From: an uncultured Clostridia bacterium
Lineage (GTDB): Bacteria > Bacillota > Clostridia > HGM11514
DNA: 64,000 bases
Assembly (NCBI GenBank): GCA_934464705.1
Contig: CAKSKB010000010.1
Location: 26,794 to 90,793, forward strand
Direction of reading: 5' to 3'
The notes below the pieces were generated by a model. The model saw only the letters and a program-made list of their open reading frames with translations, was not told where the DNA came from and made no database searches. The translations under genes and the position numbers were made by a program. Below, piece by piece: positions 24,508 to 32,119 of this stretch (position 1 is its first letter; each line of letters begins with the position of its first letter).

Positions 24508-25350
24508 ATGCCGTACATACTTTTTCTGATAGGCGCAGCGGTGTTTTCGGTGTGCCAGAACCTGATAACCGCCAACGCCTTTTCCGTAAAGCGGTTTAAG
24601 CGCTTCGGCGGAATTGTATTTTCGGTTCCGCTGCTTATTTTGTGTGCGGTTTTTTCTGCGAACCGCAGCCCCGACATTTCCTGTTACCTTCCCGTATCGG
24701 GGATAAGCTTTATACTCGGTCTGATAATTCCGGTGATAATTATCTCTGACGGTGACCGCACATGCTCCGTTTCCGAAAGGCTCGGATATTTATGCGTTGC
24801 GGTATCTGCGCTTTCGGTATGGATTCTTTCATATTTCAAATTCACCGTTTTTTCGGCGGCATTCTGCGTGCTTTTATACATCGTTTATTTAATACTCGCA
24901 ACAAAAAAGGACATTCCCGAAATCTCGTCGGAAAAGTCCTTCCGTATTATTTCGCTGCTGTTTTCCGCCGCCGGAATAATGCTCGGCTGTGCGATAACGG
25001 TAAAAAACAGCATAATCCTCACTTCTTTCGGAATATCCTTCAAATATATATCCCTGGGATTTATTGCGGTTTGTGCCGGGTGCGCAAGGCTTTATTCGGA
25101 AAAGCGGCTCGGAAAGGCGATTCTCTGCGATATTTGTGAAACGATTCTTCTGCTTGCATTCCCGGTGTGCAAAGCGGCTATCGGAAAAGCCTTTTTCATA
25201 CCGAAAACCGTGTGCCGAAGCGACATTCCGATGGTGGTCATGCTTTCGCTTATGCTCGCTCTCACGGCATGGATTCACAAAAAACACACGCGCGTTCTCG
25301 GCATAATTATGCTGCTTGTTTACCTGTTTTATATTTTTATGACGGTATAA
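24508..25350 (+). CDS. Polytopic membrane protein, possibly a degenerate cation-exchanger relative
   Basis: ATG at 24508 follows AAGGAG at 9 nt; earlier in-frame ATGs lack a good site. The 280-aa product has about nine or ten hydrophobic helices and almost no soluble domain. One stretch (TSFGISFKYISLGFIAVCAG, then a charged loop and ILCDICETILLLAF) is spaced like the second alpha-repeat of CaCA-type Na+/Ca2+ exchangers (YrbG), but the GTSxPE-like core is replaced by AGCARLY. The first repeat was not recognised. No neighbour suggests a role. This could equally be an unrelated membrane family. Confidence 0.6.
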   Translation: MPYILFLIGAAVFSVCQNLITANAFSVKRFKRFGGIVFSVPLLILCAVFSANRSPDISCYLPVSGISFILGLIIPVIIISDGDRTCSVSERLGYLCVAVSALSVWILSYFKFTVFSAAFCVLLYIVYLILATKKDIPEISSEKSFRIISLLFSAAGIMLGCAITVKNSIILTSFGISFKYISLGFIAVCAGCARLYSEKRLGKAILCDICETILLLAFPVCKAAIGKAFFIPKTVCRSDIPMVVMLSLMLALTAWIHKKHTRVLGIIMLLVYLFYIFMTV

Positions 25351-25360
25351 TTTTTTGTGA

Positions 25361-25546
25361 TTACCGCAGCCTCCGCACAAAATTCAAGTGCGGCACAGGT
25401 GATGTATTCGCAATCCGAAAACTCAGAATATTGTAATCAGGCTCAACACACCCGAGCAGAAACAAACGCCTGCCTAAGTTTCCGGGGCGGCATCAAAGCT
25501 CATTCAGAACAAACTCGCCCAAAATATAATGATCTTCTGTTTTCAT
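25361..25546 (-). pseudogene. Decayed gene fragment next to spoIIR, with in-frame TGA
   Basis: An intact ribosome-binding site (AAAGGAGG, 7-8 nt before ATG at 25546) starts a 17-codon frame that hits TGA at 25495-25493. The same frame then continues coherently for 43 more codons (CRPGNLGRRLFLLGCVEPDY and on) to TAA. GCVEPDYN and the opening HYILGEFVLNEL resemble the N terminus of small clostridial proteins annotated as zinc-dependent phospholipase C-like, remembered at about 200 aa. So the region is a truncated relic with a nonsense codon. Selenocysteine recoding is not supported because the remainder is also truncated. Confidence 0.6.
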
Positions 25547-25599
25547 ACCGTCACACCTCCTTTGCAAATTACACGCACGGGGCAGCGGTTTTGTTGAAA

Positions 25600-26202
25600 T
25601 TATCCCGAAATCTTATTTATAAGCTTCATCGCCGCATCGACAATTCTGAAGCGGATTATCACCGGCAAATCATCGTCGGTTATCATTTCATACTCACTCT
25701 CGGGCAGATTTTCTTTTAAGTATTCCAGAGAAGCACTGTCCATCGTGCCGCCCTCCGAAAGACACAGCGGCGGAAACATCACACACCACCAGTTATGCCC
25801 TTCGGCTTCTCCTATTTTTATCCTGAATGCGTCATACTTTCCGGAGGGCAGACGGATATTTCCGTATTTTTTCTCCGGAAATGCAAATTTTCCGTATTCC
25901 ACATCGGCTTTATAACTATATCCGCACTCCCTTATGGTTTTTTCCGCTGCGTTCTTTATTCTGATGCTGTTTTCCGAAAGAATACGGGCAGATTCCTCCT
26001 TTGAAAGAGAGCTGCCCGACAATTCCCTGACCTCGCTGAGAACCGCATCTCTCACCTTCAGTTTCAGTTCCTGGTCTTCTTTCGTATCGCTGTTCGCTAT
26101 AACATGAAATCTTATTATGCAGTCTGACAGGTCATCGTTTACCCAAAATGCATAAACAAGAATCATTGCGGCAAGCAGAATTACATACAGTATTTTTTTC
26201 AT
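25600..26202 (-). CDS. spoIIR: Stage II sporulation protein R (SpoIIR)
   Basis: 200 aa from ATG at 26202; the TTG six codons earlier is not supported. An N-terminal signal/anchor (KKILYVILLAAMILVYAFWV) is followed by the family core: IIRFHVIANSDTKEDQELKL (residues about 35-54), VRDAVL, LPSGKYDAFRIKIGEAEGHN and WWCVMFPPLCL. In Bacillus SpoIIR is made in the forespore under sigma-F and secreted to trigger SpoIIGA processing of pro-sigma-E. Its presence argues that the organism carries the sporulation programme. It is divergent from ispE. No clear sigma-F promoter was found. Confidence 0.95.
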   Translation of the reverse strand: MKKILYVILLAAMILVYAFWVNDDLSDCIIRFHVIANSDTKEDQELKLKVRDAVLSEVRELSGSSLSKEESARILSENSIRIKNAAEKTIRECGYSYKADVEYGKFAFPEKKYGNIRLPSGKYDAFRIKIGEAEGHNWWCVMFPPLCLSEGGTMDSASLEYLKENLPESEYEMITDDDLPVIIRFRIVDAAMKLINKISG

Positions 26203-26259
26203 AATATCAACTCCGTTCAAAGAAATTATTGACAGTTTGATTAAAATTATTCAAACCGG

Positions 26260-26288
26260 TTGAAATTTCCGCGGCTATGGTGTATAAT
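26260..26288 (+). promoter_or_regulatory. Sigma-A promoter of ispE
   Basis: TTGAAA and TATAAT are 17 nt apart, ending about 29 nt before the ispE start codon. Confidence 0.88.
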
Positions 26289-26316
26289 ATATGAATAAAA
26301 TGAACGGAGAAATTAT

Positions 26317-27180
26317 ATGAAAATTAAAAGCTATGCTAAAATAAATCTTTCGCTTGATGTGATAAACAGGCGCGATGACGGCTACCACAACCTTAAAATG
26401 ATTATGCATTCAGTGGATATTTCGGACGATATTGAAATAAGAATCAACAAGAGCAAAAAAATTACGATTGCAACAAATCTGAGATATCTTCCCAATAATA
26501 AAAAGAACCACGCATACCGCGCAGCTGAAGTTTTTTTTGAAGAAACGAAAATACAAAACCCCGGAATCCATATCAATATAGTGAAGAAAATTCCCGTATG
26601 CGCCGGGCTCGCCGGGGGCAGTTCCGATGCGGCTGCGGTGCTTAAAGGTCTTAATGAAATGTTCAAAACCGGGCTTTCGGTTGAAAAGCTTGCCGAACTC
26701 GGGCTTAAAATCGGCGCCGATGTTCCTTACTGCGTTCACGGCGGAACCATGCTCGCAGAAGGCGTGGGCGAAATTCTGACTCCCCTGCCGCCGCTTCCGA
26801 AGGCACCGATAGTTCTTGCAAAACCGAACATCAGCCTTTCAACACCCAAGGTTTTTTCTGAAATACACGCCGACAAAATAAAGCTTCACCCCGATACCGA
26901 AGGTATGATAAAAGCGCTTCGGGCAGGCGATTTGAACGGAGTATGCAAAAGAATGTATAATGTTCTCGAGCCTGCGGCACAAGCCGTTCTAAACAGCTCA
27001 GCTGTGCCGCATGCGGTTGAGGAACTTAAAGAAATATTCAGAAACTGCGGTGCGTCAGGCACCCTCATGAGCGGCAGCGGTCCTACCGTTTTCGGAATTT
27101 TTGAAAGCGAAGCCGCAGCAAAACAAGCATTCTCAGCAGCAAAGAAAATCACAAAAGATGCTTTTTTAACAACAACTTAA
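26317..27180 (+). CDS. ispE: 4-diphosphocytidyl-2-C-methyl-D-erythritol kinase
   Basis: 287 aa GHMP kinase of the MEP isoprenoid pathway. It phosphorylates the 2-hydroxyl of CDP-methylerythritol. Diagnostic parts are SYAKINLSLDV (residues 5-15), DGYHNLKM, the glycine-rich ATP loop IPVCAGLAGGSSDAAAVL (about 91-108), GADVPYCVHGG and the C-terminal LMSGSGPTVFG. It has its own promoter and a following terminator, so it is monocistronic. The start is ATG with ACGGAGAAA upstream. Confidence 0.97.
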   Translation: MKIKSYAKINLSLDVINRRDDGYHNLKMIMHSVDISDDIEIRINKSKKITIATNLRYLPNNKKNHAYRAAEVFFEETKIQNPGIHINIVKKIPVCAGLAGGSSDAAAVLKGLNEMFKTGLSVEKLAELGLKIGADVPYCVHGGTMLAEGVGEILTPLPPLPKAPIVLAKPNISLSTPKVFSEIHADKIKLHPDTEGMIKALRAGDLNGVCKRMYNVLEPAAQAVLNSSAVPHAVEELKEIFRNCGASGTLMSGSGPTVFGIFESEAAAKQAFSAAKKITKDAFLTTT

Positions 27181-27198
27181 ATCTTTGACACACAGTCC

Positions 27199-27229
27199 GA
27201 AATCTCCAATTGATTCGGAGATTTCTTTT
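27199..27229 (+). terminator. Intrinsic terminator of ispE
   Basis: A 9-bp stem (GAAATCTCC / GGAGATTTC) with a 9-nt loop is followed by TTTT. Confidence 0.85.
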
Positions 27230-27258
27230 GGTGAGCCGTTAAAAATCAGATTTTATTA

Positions 27259-27510
27259 TCAGTGCGCCATATCTTCCATAACATATGCAAGACCTATCGG
27301 CGTAACGGTGTTGCGGAGAAGTGTTTCCAGAATATTCTGAACCCTGTTCTGGCTCGGGTTGATTGCAGAGCACACTCCCTTCTCGCAGTATTCGATTCCG
27401 TCTTCGGTATACTTCTTAACGATTTCAATACCGTAAGCCTTCCCGTCATCAACAATATAGTATTCAAGCTTAAAATTCCTTTCCTTTGTTACTCCGTAGA
27501 GTCTTCTCAT
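27259..27510 (-). CDS. DUF6514-like small protein
   Basis: 83 aa, basic and soluble, with NFKLEYYIVDDGKAYGIEI near the N terminus and a C-terminal helix (NRVQNILETLLRNTVTPIGL). It resembles the DUF6514 family of clostridia, which has no described function. AGAAAGGATGATTACTG precedes the ATG, and TATAAT lies about 20 nt further upstream. It stands alone, convergent with ispE and divergent from feoA. Confidence 0.75.
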   Translation of the reverse strand: MRRLYGVTKERNFKLEYYIVDDGKAYGIEIVKKYTEDGIEYCEKGVCSAINPSQNRVQNILETLLRNTVTPIGLAYVMEDMAH

Positions 27511-27801
27511 CAGTAATCATCCTTTCTGGCATTTATTATAAGAAAATATATATGAGTTGACGTCCCCTCTACTTACTTTTTTACCACAAAATCAGCCAAA
27601 AGTCAACAAAAAGCGTTCGTCCTAATTCGACAAAATACGCGCAAAACAATCGGCACCGAATGAAGCGAAGTCGGATTTTTGCGAAACGCAGAACAATTTG
27701 CCGAAAAAAGTCGAAAAAAACGCACATTAACAAAGCGGAATTTTGCCTCATATTATAATCAGAGAACACCAATGCACACAAATCACAGGGAGAGAAGCCA
27801 T
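27511..27801. other. Intergenic region between DUF6514 and feoA
   Basis: This AT-rich gap between divergent genes carries a TATAAT box for the leftward gene. For feoA there is a weaker TTAACA / TATTAT pair with an 18-nt spacer near 27727-27756. A single exact Spo0A-box-like 9-mer occurs on the minus strand at 27634-27626. No Fur-type palindrome and no gene were recognised. Confidence 0.5.
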
Positions 27802-28038
27802 ATGAAAAAAAATCTGCTATGCGATATGAAACCGGGTGATAGAGCCGAAATTACATTTGTTCCGGAAGGCGGAAATCTCGGAAGAAGGTTCACTGACCTC
27901 GGTCTTACCCCCGGAACGCTTGTCGAATGTGTACTCAAAGCGCCGCTCGGCGACCCGTCGGCATACAGAATCAGAGGGGCAGTAATTGCAATCAGAAGCT
28001 GCGACTGCAGCGAAATCGAAACGGAGGAATTGCATTGA
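27802..28038 (+). CDS. feoA: Ferrous iron transport protein A
   Basis: 78-aa SH3-like protein: LCDMKPGDRAEITFV, GNLGRRFTDLGLTPGTLVEC, and PSAYRIRGAVIAIRS. The ATG at 27802 is preceded by GGGAGAGAAG; the frame is open upstream but without coding character. FeoA binds FeoB and supports Fe2+ uptake. Its TGA stop overlaps the TTG start of feoB, so translation is coupled. Confidence 0.94.
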   Translation: MKKNLLCDMKPGDRAEITFVPEGGNLGRRFTDLGLTPGTLVECVLKAPLGDPSAYRIRGAVIAIRSCDCSEIETEELH

Positions 28039-29795
28039 CCAGAAAAATTGCTCTTGCCGGAAATCCCAATGTAGGCAAAAGCACCGTTTTCAACGCCCTG
28101 ACCGGTATGCGCCAGCATACCGGCAACTGGGCGGGAAAAACGGTTACGAATGCTGTCGGGAAATGTACATACGATAACATAGATTACGAAATCTACGACC
28201 TCCCGGGCACCTATTCGCTTTTCGGCGAGTCAAGCGACGAGGAGGCTGCAAGCGATTTTATAAGATATGAAAACCCGGAAGCCGTCATAGTTGTATGCGA
28301 CGCAACCGCACTTGAAAGGAACCTCAATCTTGCGCTTCAGATTGCGGCGGTTTCCGATAATGTCGTGCTGTGCCTCAACCTTATGGACGAGGCGAAAAAA
28401 GGCGGCATGGAGATAGATATAAACACATTATCAAAGCTTTTGAATATGCCTGTGATTCCTTCGTGCGCAAGAGCCGGCAAGGGCATTTTTGAAGCGCTTG
28501 CCGCAACCAATGCCGCAAAAGAGCCGCCGTTCAAATCCGAAAACACCATAGCGGACGCCGAAAGGATAGCTGCTGCATCAATAATAAAAGAGTGTAAAAA
28601 AAGTAGCCGTGCCGACAAAATCATAACCGGAAAATTTACGGCAATTCCGATTATGCTCGCAATGCTCGCCGGCATATTCTGGATAACAATAAAGGGCGCA
28701 AACTACCCGTCGGCGCTGCTCGAAAGCTTTTTCGCCGCCGCAAACGGTAAAATAAGGTCATTTCTGCTTGAAACGCAGATTCCCGACGCCGTGGTTTCGG
28801 CAATATCGGACGGAATACTCAGCATACTTTTCAAAATAATAGCCGTTATGCTGCCGCCGATGGCAATATTTTTTCCGCTTTTCACTTACCTTGAGGACCT
28901 CGGTTTTCTGCCGAGAATCGCTTTCAATCTCGACAAGGCGTTCCACAAATGCAGAACCTGCGGAAAACAGGCGCTAACAATGTGCATGGGGCTTGGCTGC
29001 AACTCTGTCGGGGTAACCGGGTGCAGAATAATCGGCTCAAAAAGGGAGCGCCTTATCGCCGCCGCAACAAACAGCCTCATGCCGTGCAACGGTCGGTTTC
29101 CGACGCTCATTGCGGTTATAGCGATGTTTTTTGCCCGAAACTCCGCCGTGGGAATGCTGATTCTCACCTCTGCGGTTGCGCTTTCGGTTATCATGACGCT
29201 TGTTTGCTCATATCTGCTCTCGGTAACCGTATTCCGCGGCGAACCGTCCGCATTCACGCTGGAACTTCCGCCGTACAGAATGCCGCAGCCGGGTAAGCTT
29301 ATTGTGCGGTCGATTCTTGACAGAACCCTGTTCGTTCTCGGGCGTGCTGTTACCGTTGCCGCCCCGGCAGGGCTTATAATATGGCTGTTGGCAAATATCA
29401 GTTTTGGCGGAAATCCACTGCTGTCATACGCCGTGGCGGCGCTTGACCCGATAGGCAGATTTATGGGGCTTGACGGCTGCATTTTAACCGCATTTATACT
29501 CGGATTTCCGGCAAACGAAATCGTAATACCGATTATAATCATGGCATATACCGGGCTCGGCACGCCGCAGGAAATGAGCGGCATTTCTGCACTGCACGAT
29601 ATTCTTGCCGCAAACGGCTGGACTGTAAAAACCGCCGTCTGCATGATAATATTCACGCTGTTTCACTGGCCGTGCTCCACAACCATGCTGACCATAAAAA
29701 AAGAAACCGACAGCCCCCTCGTCACCGCAATTTCGTTTGCAATGCCGACGCTTATCGGTTTTATTCTCTGCGCCGCAGCAGCGCATATATTTTAA
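28035..29795 (+). CDS. feoB: Ferrous iron transporter B, TTG start
   Basis: The TTG at 28035 overlaps the feoA stop (TTGA) and has GGAGG 7 nt upstream, giving 586 aa. The N-terminal GTPase domain holds G1 GNPNVGKST (residues 7-15), the switch region TGNWAGKTV, G3 DLPGTYS, and G4 NLMDEAKK. The membrane part has the duplicated gate motifs: LEDLGFLPRIAF, MGLGCNSVGVTGCRIIGSKR and, later, LGFPANEIVIPI. It moves Fe2+ inward. It is shorter than FeoB proteins of about 700 aa, with a compact GDI/helical region after the G domain, as in some clostridial FeoB. Confidence 0.96.
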   Translation: MTRKIALAGNPNVGKSTVFNALTGMRQHTGNWAGKTVTNAVGKCTYDNIDYEIYDLPGTYSLFGESSDEEAASDFIRYENPEAVIVVCDATALERNLNLALQIAAVSDNVVLCLNLMDEAKKGGMEIDINTLSKLLNMPVIPSCARAGKGIFEALAATNAAKEPPFKSENTIADAERIAAASIIKECKKSSRADKIITGKFTAIPIMLAMLAGIFWITIKGANYPSALLESFFAAANGKIRSFLLETQIPDAVVSAISDGILSILFKIIAVMLPPMAIFFPLFTYLEDLGFLPRIAFNLDKAFHKCRTCGKQALTMCMGLGCNSVGVTGCRIIGSKRERLIAAATNSLMPCNGRFPTLIAVIAMFFARNSAVGMLILTSAVALSVIMTLVCSYLLSVTVFRGEPSAFTLELPPYRMPQPGKLIVRSILDRTLFVLGRAVTVAAPAGLIIWLLANISFGGNPLLSYAVAALDPIGRFMGLDGCILTAFILGFPANEIVIPIIIMAYTGLGTPQEMSGISALHDILAANGWTVKTAVCMIIFTLFHWPCSTTMLTIKKETDSPLVTAISFAMPTLIGFILCAAAAHIF

Positions 29796-29801
29796 TATCG
29801 G

Positions 29802-29841
29802 GGTTTGAGGATTGAATCAAATTTGATTCAATCCTCAAACC
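29802..29841. repeat. 40-bp perfect palindrome at a convergent gene end
   Basis: The left arm GGTTTGAGGATTGAATC, the centre AAATTT and the right arm GATTCAATCCTCAAACC form an unbroken 40-bp inverted repeat. Neither strand has a T run after it. It contains the TGA stop of the leftward FAD oxidoreductase (29835-29837) and begins 6 nt after the feoB stop. It may block or process both transcripts by hairpin formation. Confidence 0.9.
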
Positions 29842-31103
29842 ATTGCCCCGTTGTCTTTCAGTGTCCTGCGGAGTTTTTCGGTGTCTACATCTATCATATC
29901 GGATTTCGATTCAAACGCAATTGCTGCAGCGGTCCCTGCCGCCTCGCCGATACAGCACACGATGGGCATAATTCTTATCGACGCCTGCGCTTCGTGATCC
30001 GCCGAAATGCACCTTCCGGCAACGAGCAGATTTTTTATTTCCTTCGGAACAAGGCTTCTGTACGGAATTGTATAGTAAGTGCCGTCCTTAAAGAAATAAT
30101 GACTGGTTCCGCCGCCCTCGGGATTATGAATATCGATATCATAGTTTCCGAGCGCAACCGAATCTTCAAAACGCCTGCAGGAAACAAGGTCATCACGGGT
30201 CAGAACATACTCACCGCAAAGCATTCTGCTTTCACGGATACCAATCTGAGCGGCGGTGGATATTATTTCCGCATTCTTAAACGACTCAAAATTTTCCTTC
30301 AGGAATTCCGCAAGTTCAAAGACCTGTTCCCTTGCCTCAATCTCAGCTTTTGTTACATCAAAAATATCGGTCGGATTAAGCTTTACAACTCTTGTTGAAT
30401 TGAAATGCACCACACCGGGCGTTACATTAATAAATGACAGAATATCCTCACGCACATTTCTGAACTTTCCTGCGGCAATCTGCTCTTTATAGAGCTTCTG
30501 CGCAAGCGGAAGGTCCTCTTTCCACCATTTTTCGGTATCAACATTTCCCATACGGAAGCAAAGCGTCATAGGCTGGCAAAGGCTGTCGCCGTCACGCCCG
30601 AGGCGCATCGTGCAGCCTGCAAAATCTGCAAGGTCGCCGTCACCGGTTGCATCGATAAACTCGTCCGCTTCAAGTGTAACAACGCCCGCTTTTGACGCAA
30701 TATCAACCGATTTTATTCTGCCGTTTTCAACATTTGCTCCTACCGCCGTGCAGTGAAACAGAATATCAACACCGGCAGCCGTCAGCATACGGGTAAGCAC
30801 AAGCTTAAGCGTTTCTTCGTTGAATGTTCCGGTTTCCTCTGCACGCCGCTTTTTATAAAAGCCCCCGAAGCTTTCAAGCTCGGAATTGATTTCCCTGAAA
30901 ATCCCGGCGCATAAGTCCACACGCTTTGAATCGATTACCGTATGATACTTCATGTACGGATTAACAAGGCAGATATTTGCCGCACCACCGAGAGCGTTTG
31001 AGCGTTCCGTAACAAGAACCTTCATGCCGCCCCTTGCCGCCGCAAGAGCCGCCGCACAGCCGGAAAATCCTCCGCCTACTACAATAAGGTCATATTTTTT
31101 CAT
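29835..31103 (-). CDS. FAD-dependent oxidoreductase (FAD_oxidored family)
   Basis: The start is placed at 31103, where GGAG lies 9 nt upstream; the ATG three codons earlier is too close to it. The product has 422 aa. N-terminal dinucleotide fold: YDLIVVGGGFSGCAAALAAA with GxGxxG, then the acidic end of beta-2 (VTERSNALGG). Further parts are EFIDATGDGDLADFAG near residue 155, and a C-terminal LLVAGRCISADHEAQASIRI typical of PF12831-type enzymes. These are often found in carbohydrate or aromatic acid loci and oxidise unknown substrates; no signal peptide. It is divergent from a PocR/AraC regulator, its likely controller. Confidence 0.85.
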   Translation of the reverse strand: MKKYDLIVVGGGFSGCAAALAAARGGMKVLVTERSNALGGAANICLVNPYMKYHTVIDSKRVDLCAGIFREINSELESFGGFYKKRRAEETGTFNEETLKLVLTRMLTAAGVDILFHCTAVGANVENGRIKSVDIASKAGVVTLEADEFIDATGDGDLADFAGCTMRLGRDGDSLCQPMTLCFRMGNVDTEKWWKEDLPLAQKLYKEQIAAGKFRNVREDILSFINVTPGVVHFNSTRVVKLNPTDIFDVTKAEIEAREQVFELAEFLKENFESFKNAEIISTAAQIGIRESRMLCGEYVLTRDDLVSCRRFEDSVALGNYDIDIHNPEGGGTSHYFFKDGTYYTIPYRSLVPKEIKNLLVAGRCISADHEAQASIRIMPIVCCIGEAAGTAAAIAFESKSDMIDVDTEKLRRTLKDNGAMV

Positions 31104-31185
31104 ATTCAGCATCTCCGTAAATTTATTTTATAAGCCTATTTTATAATTATTTTGGTTTTTTCGCTATCACAAATTAAACAACATA

Positions 31186-31214
31186 TTGCACAAACGATAC
31201 ATTTGTGTTAAAAT
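31186..31214 (+). promoter_or_regulatory. Promoter of the PocR/AraC gene with an inverted repeat in the spacer
   Basis: TTGCAC and TAAAAT are 17 nt apart. The inverted repeat CACAAA-N7-TTTGTG (31189-31207) overlaps the -35 box and spacer, a suitable place for autoregulation. Confidence 0.65.
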
Positions 31215-31246
31215 ATATATAAAAGCAGAAATTTAAGGTGGTACAT

Positions 31247-32083
31247 TTGAATCTTAACGAACTTTTGGAATATCTTTCTTCAACCACGGGAATATTAATC
31301 AATCTGCACGATGTAACCGGAATTCTGTCCTGCACGCCGTTTGATATCGAGCGGCGTTTCAAGGTGCACACACTCGGGTTCTGCGATATTGCAAAAAGCA
31401 CACGCAAAGGCTTTTCGCTTTGCACATCATGCAAAAACACCGTATGCAAAATGGCCGTGAGGGGCGGCAAAGAGTTTTTCGGCGTCTGCCCGTACGGACT
31501 TATGGAGCTTGTTTATCCCATAAAAATAAACAGCCGAACCGAATGTATATTATTTCTCGGCAACACTACCGAAAGCCTGCCGCTCACCGCAGAAAAAGCC
31601 GAAGCGGCATGCCGCAAAACGGGTGTGGATTTTGCAAAGCTTTCGGAAAAATTCGGCGATATAAAGACGGCTGACAGAAAGATTATGCTGAAAACCGCAG
31701 AAGCCGCAGAGGAATTTATAAAACTTATATACCACAAAAACCGAAACAGCATAACCTACAGAGCGCGCCCGAACAAAATTGCGGAAGAAATGAAATTATA
31801 CGCAGACGAATATTTTGACCGCCCTCTGACGCTCAAAAAAATGTCGGGAATTTATTTCATGAACGAAAAATATCTCGGAAGGCTGTTTATCAATCAAATC
31901 GGGCAGACCTTTCACTCGTACATAAATATGCGCCGTCTTGAACTGGCGGAAAACCTTCTCAGAGCCACCGATAAAACCGTTCTTGAAATCTCGCTCGAAT
32001 GCGGATTCAACAGCATATCGTACTTCAACCGTGAATTTATGAAAACATACGGAAAGACGCCCTCGGAATACCGAAAAATATAA
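31247..32083 (+). CDS. AraC-family regulator with PocR sensory domain
   Basis: A TTG at 31247 follows AAGGTGG by 5 nt and gives 278 aa; a GTG at 31238 lies inside that site. The N-terminal PocR domain (about 1-150) has the Cys-rich core LCTSCKNTVCKMAVRGG and VCPYGLMELVYPI. The C-terminal AraC domain (about 178-278) has two helix-turn-helices: TLKKMSGIYFMNEKYLGRLF and VLEISLECGFNSISYFNREF, ending TYGKTPSEYRK. PocR domains sense small carbon compounds (the founding member responds to propanediol). It probably regulates the divergent FAD oxidoreductase. Confidence 0.9.
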   Translation: MNLNELLEYLSSTTGILINLHDVTGILSCTPFDIERRFKVHTLGFCDIAKSTRKGFSLCTSCKNTVCKMAVRGGKEFFGVCPYGLMELVYPIKINSRTECILFLGNTTESLPLTAEKAEAACRKTGVDFAKLSEKFGDIKTADRKIMLKTAEAAEEFIKLIYHKNRNSITYRARPNKIAEEMKLYADEYFDRPLTLKKMSGIYFMNEKYLGRLFINQIGQTFHSYINMRRLELAENLLRATDKTVLEISLECGFNSISYFNREFMKTYGKTPSEYRKI

Positions 32084-32086
32084 AAT

Positions 32087-32110
32087 GAGCCGGCAAAATC
32101 ATACCGGCTC
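32087..32110. terminator. Possible hairpin between convergent genes
   Basis: A 7-bp GC-rich stem (GAGCCGG / CCGGCTC) with a 10-nt loop lies between the AraC-type gene and the convergent aldo/keto reductase. There is no clear T run, so termination would be weak. Confidence 0.4.
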
Positions 32111-32119
32111 GGCTTATGC

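Noticed and set aside
25493..25495. TGA read as selenocysteine
   Set aside because: The frame after the TGA is also truncated relative to its family and no SECIS-like element or Sec machinery is visible; decay is simpler.
27626..27634. Exact Spo0A-box-like 9-mer upstream of the DUF6514 gene
   Set aside because: About one such match is expected by chance on two strands of 64 kb, and it lies too far from the -10 box to support regulation.
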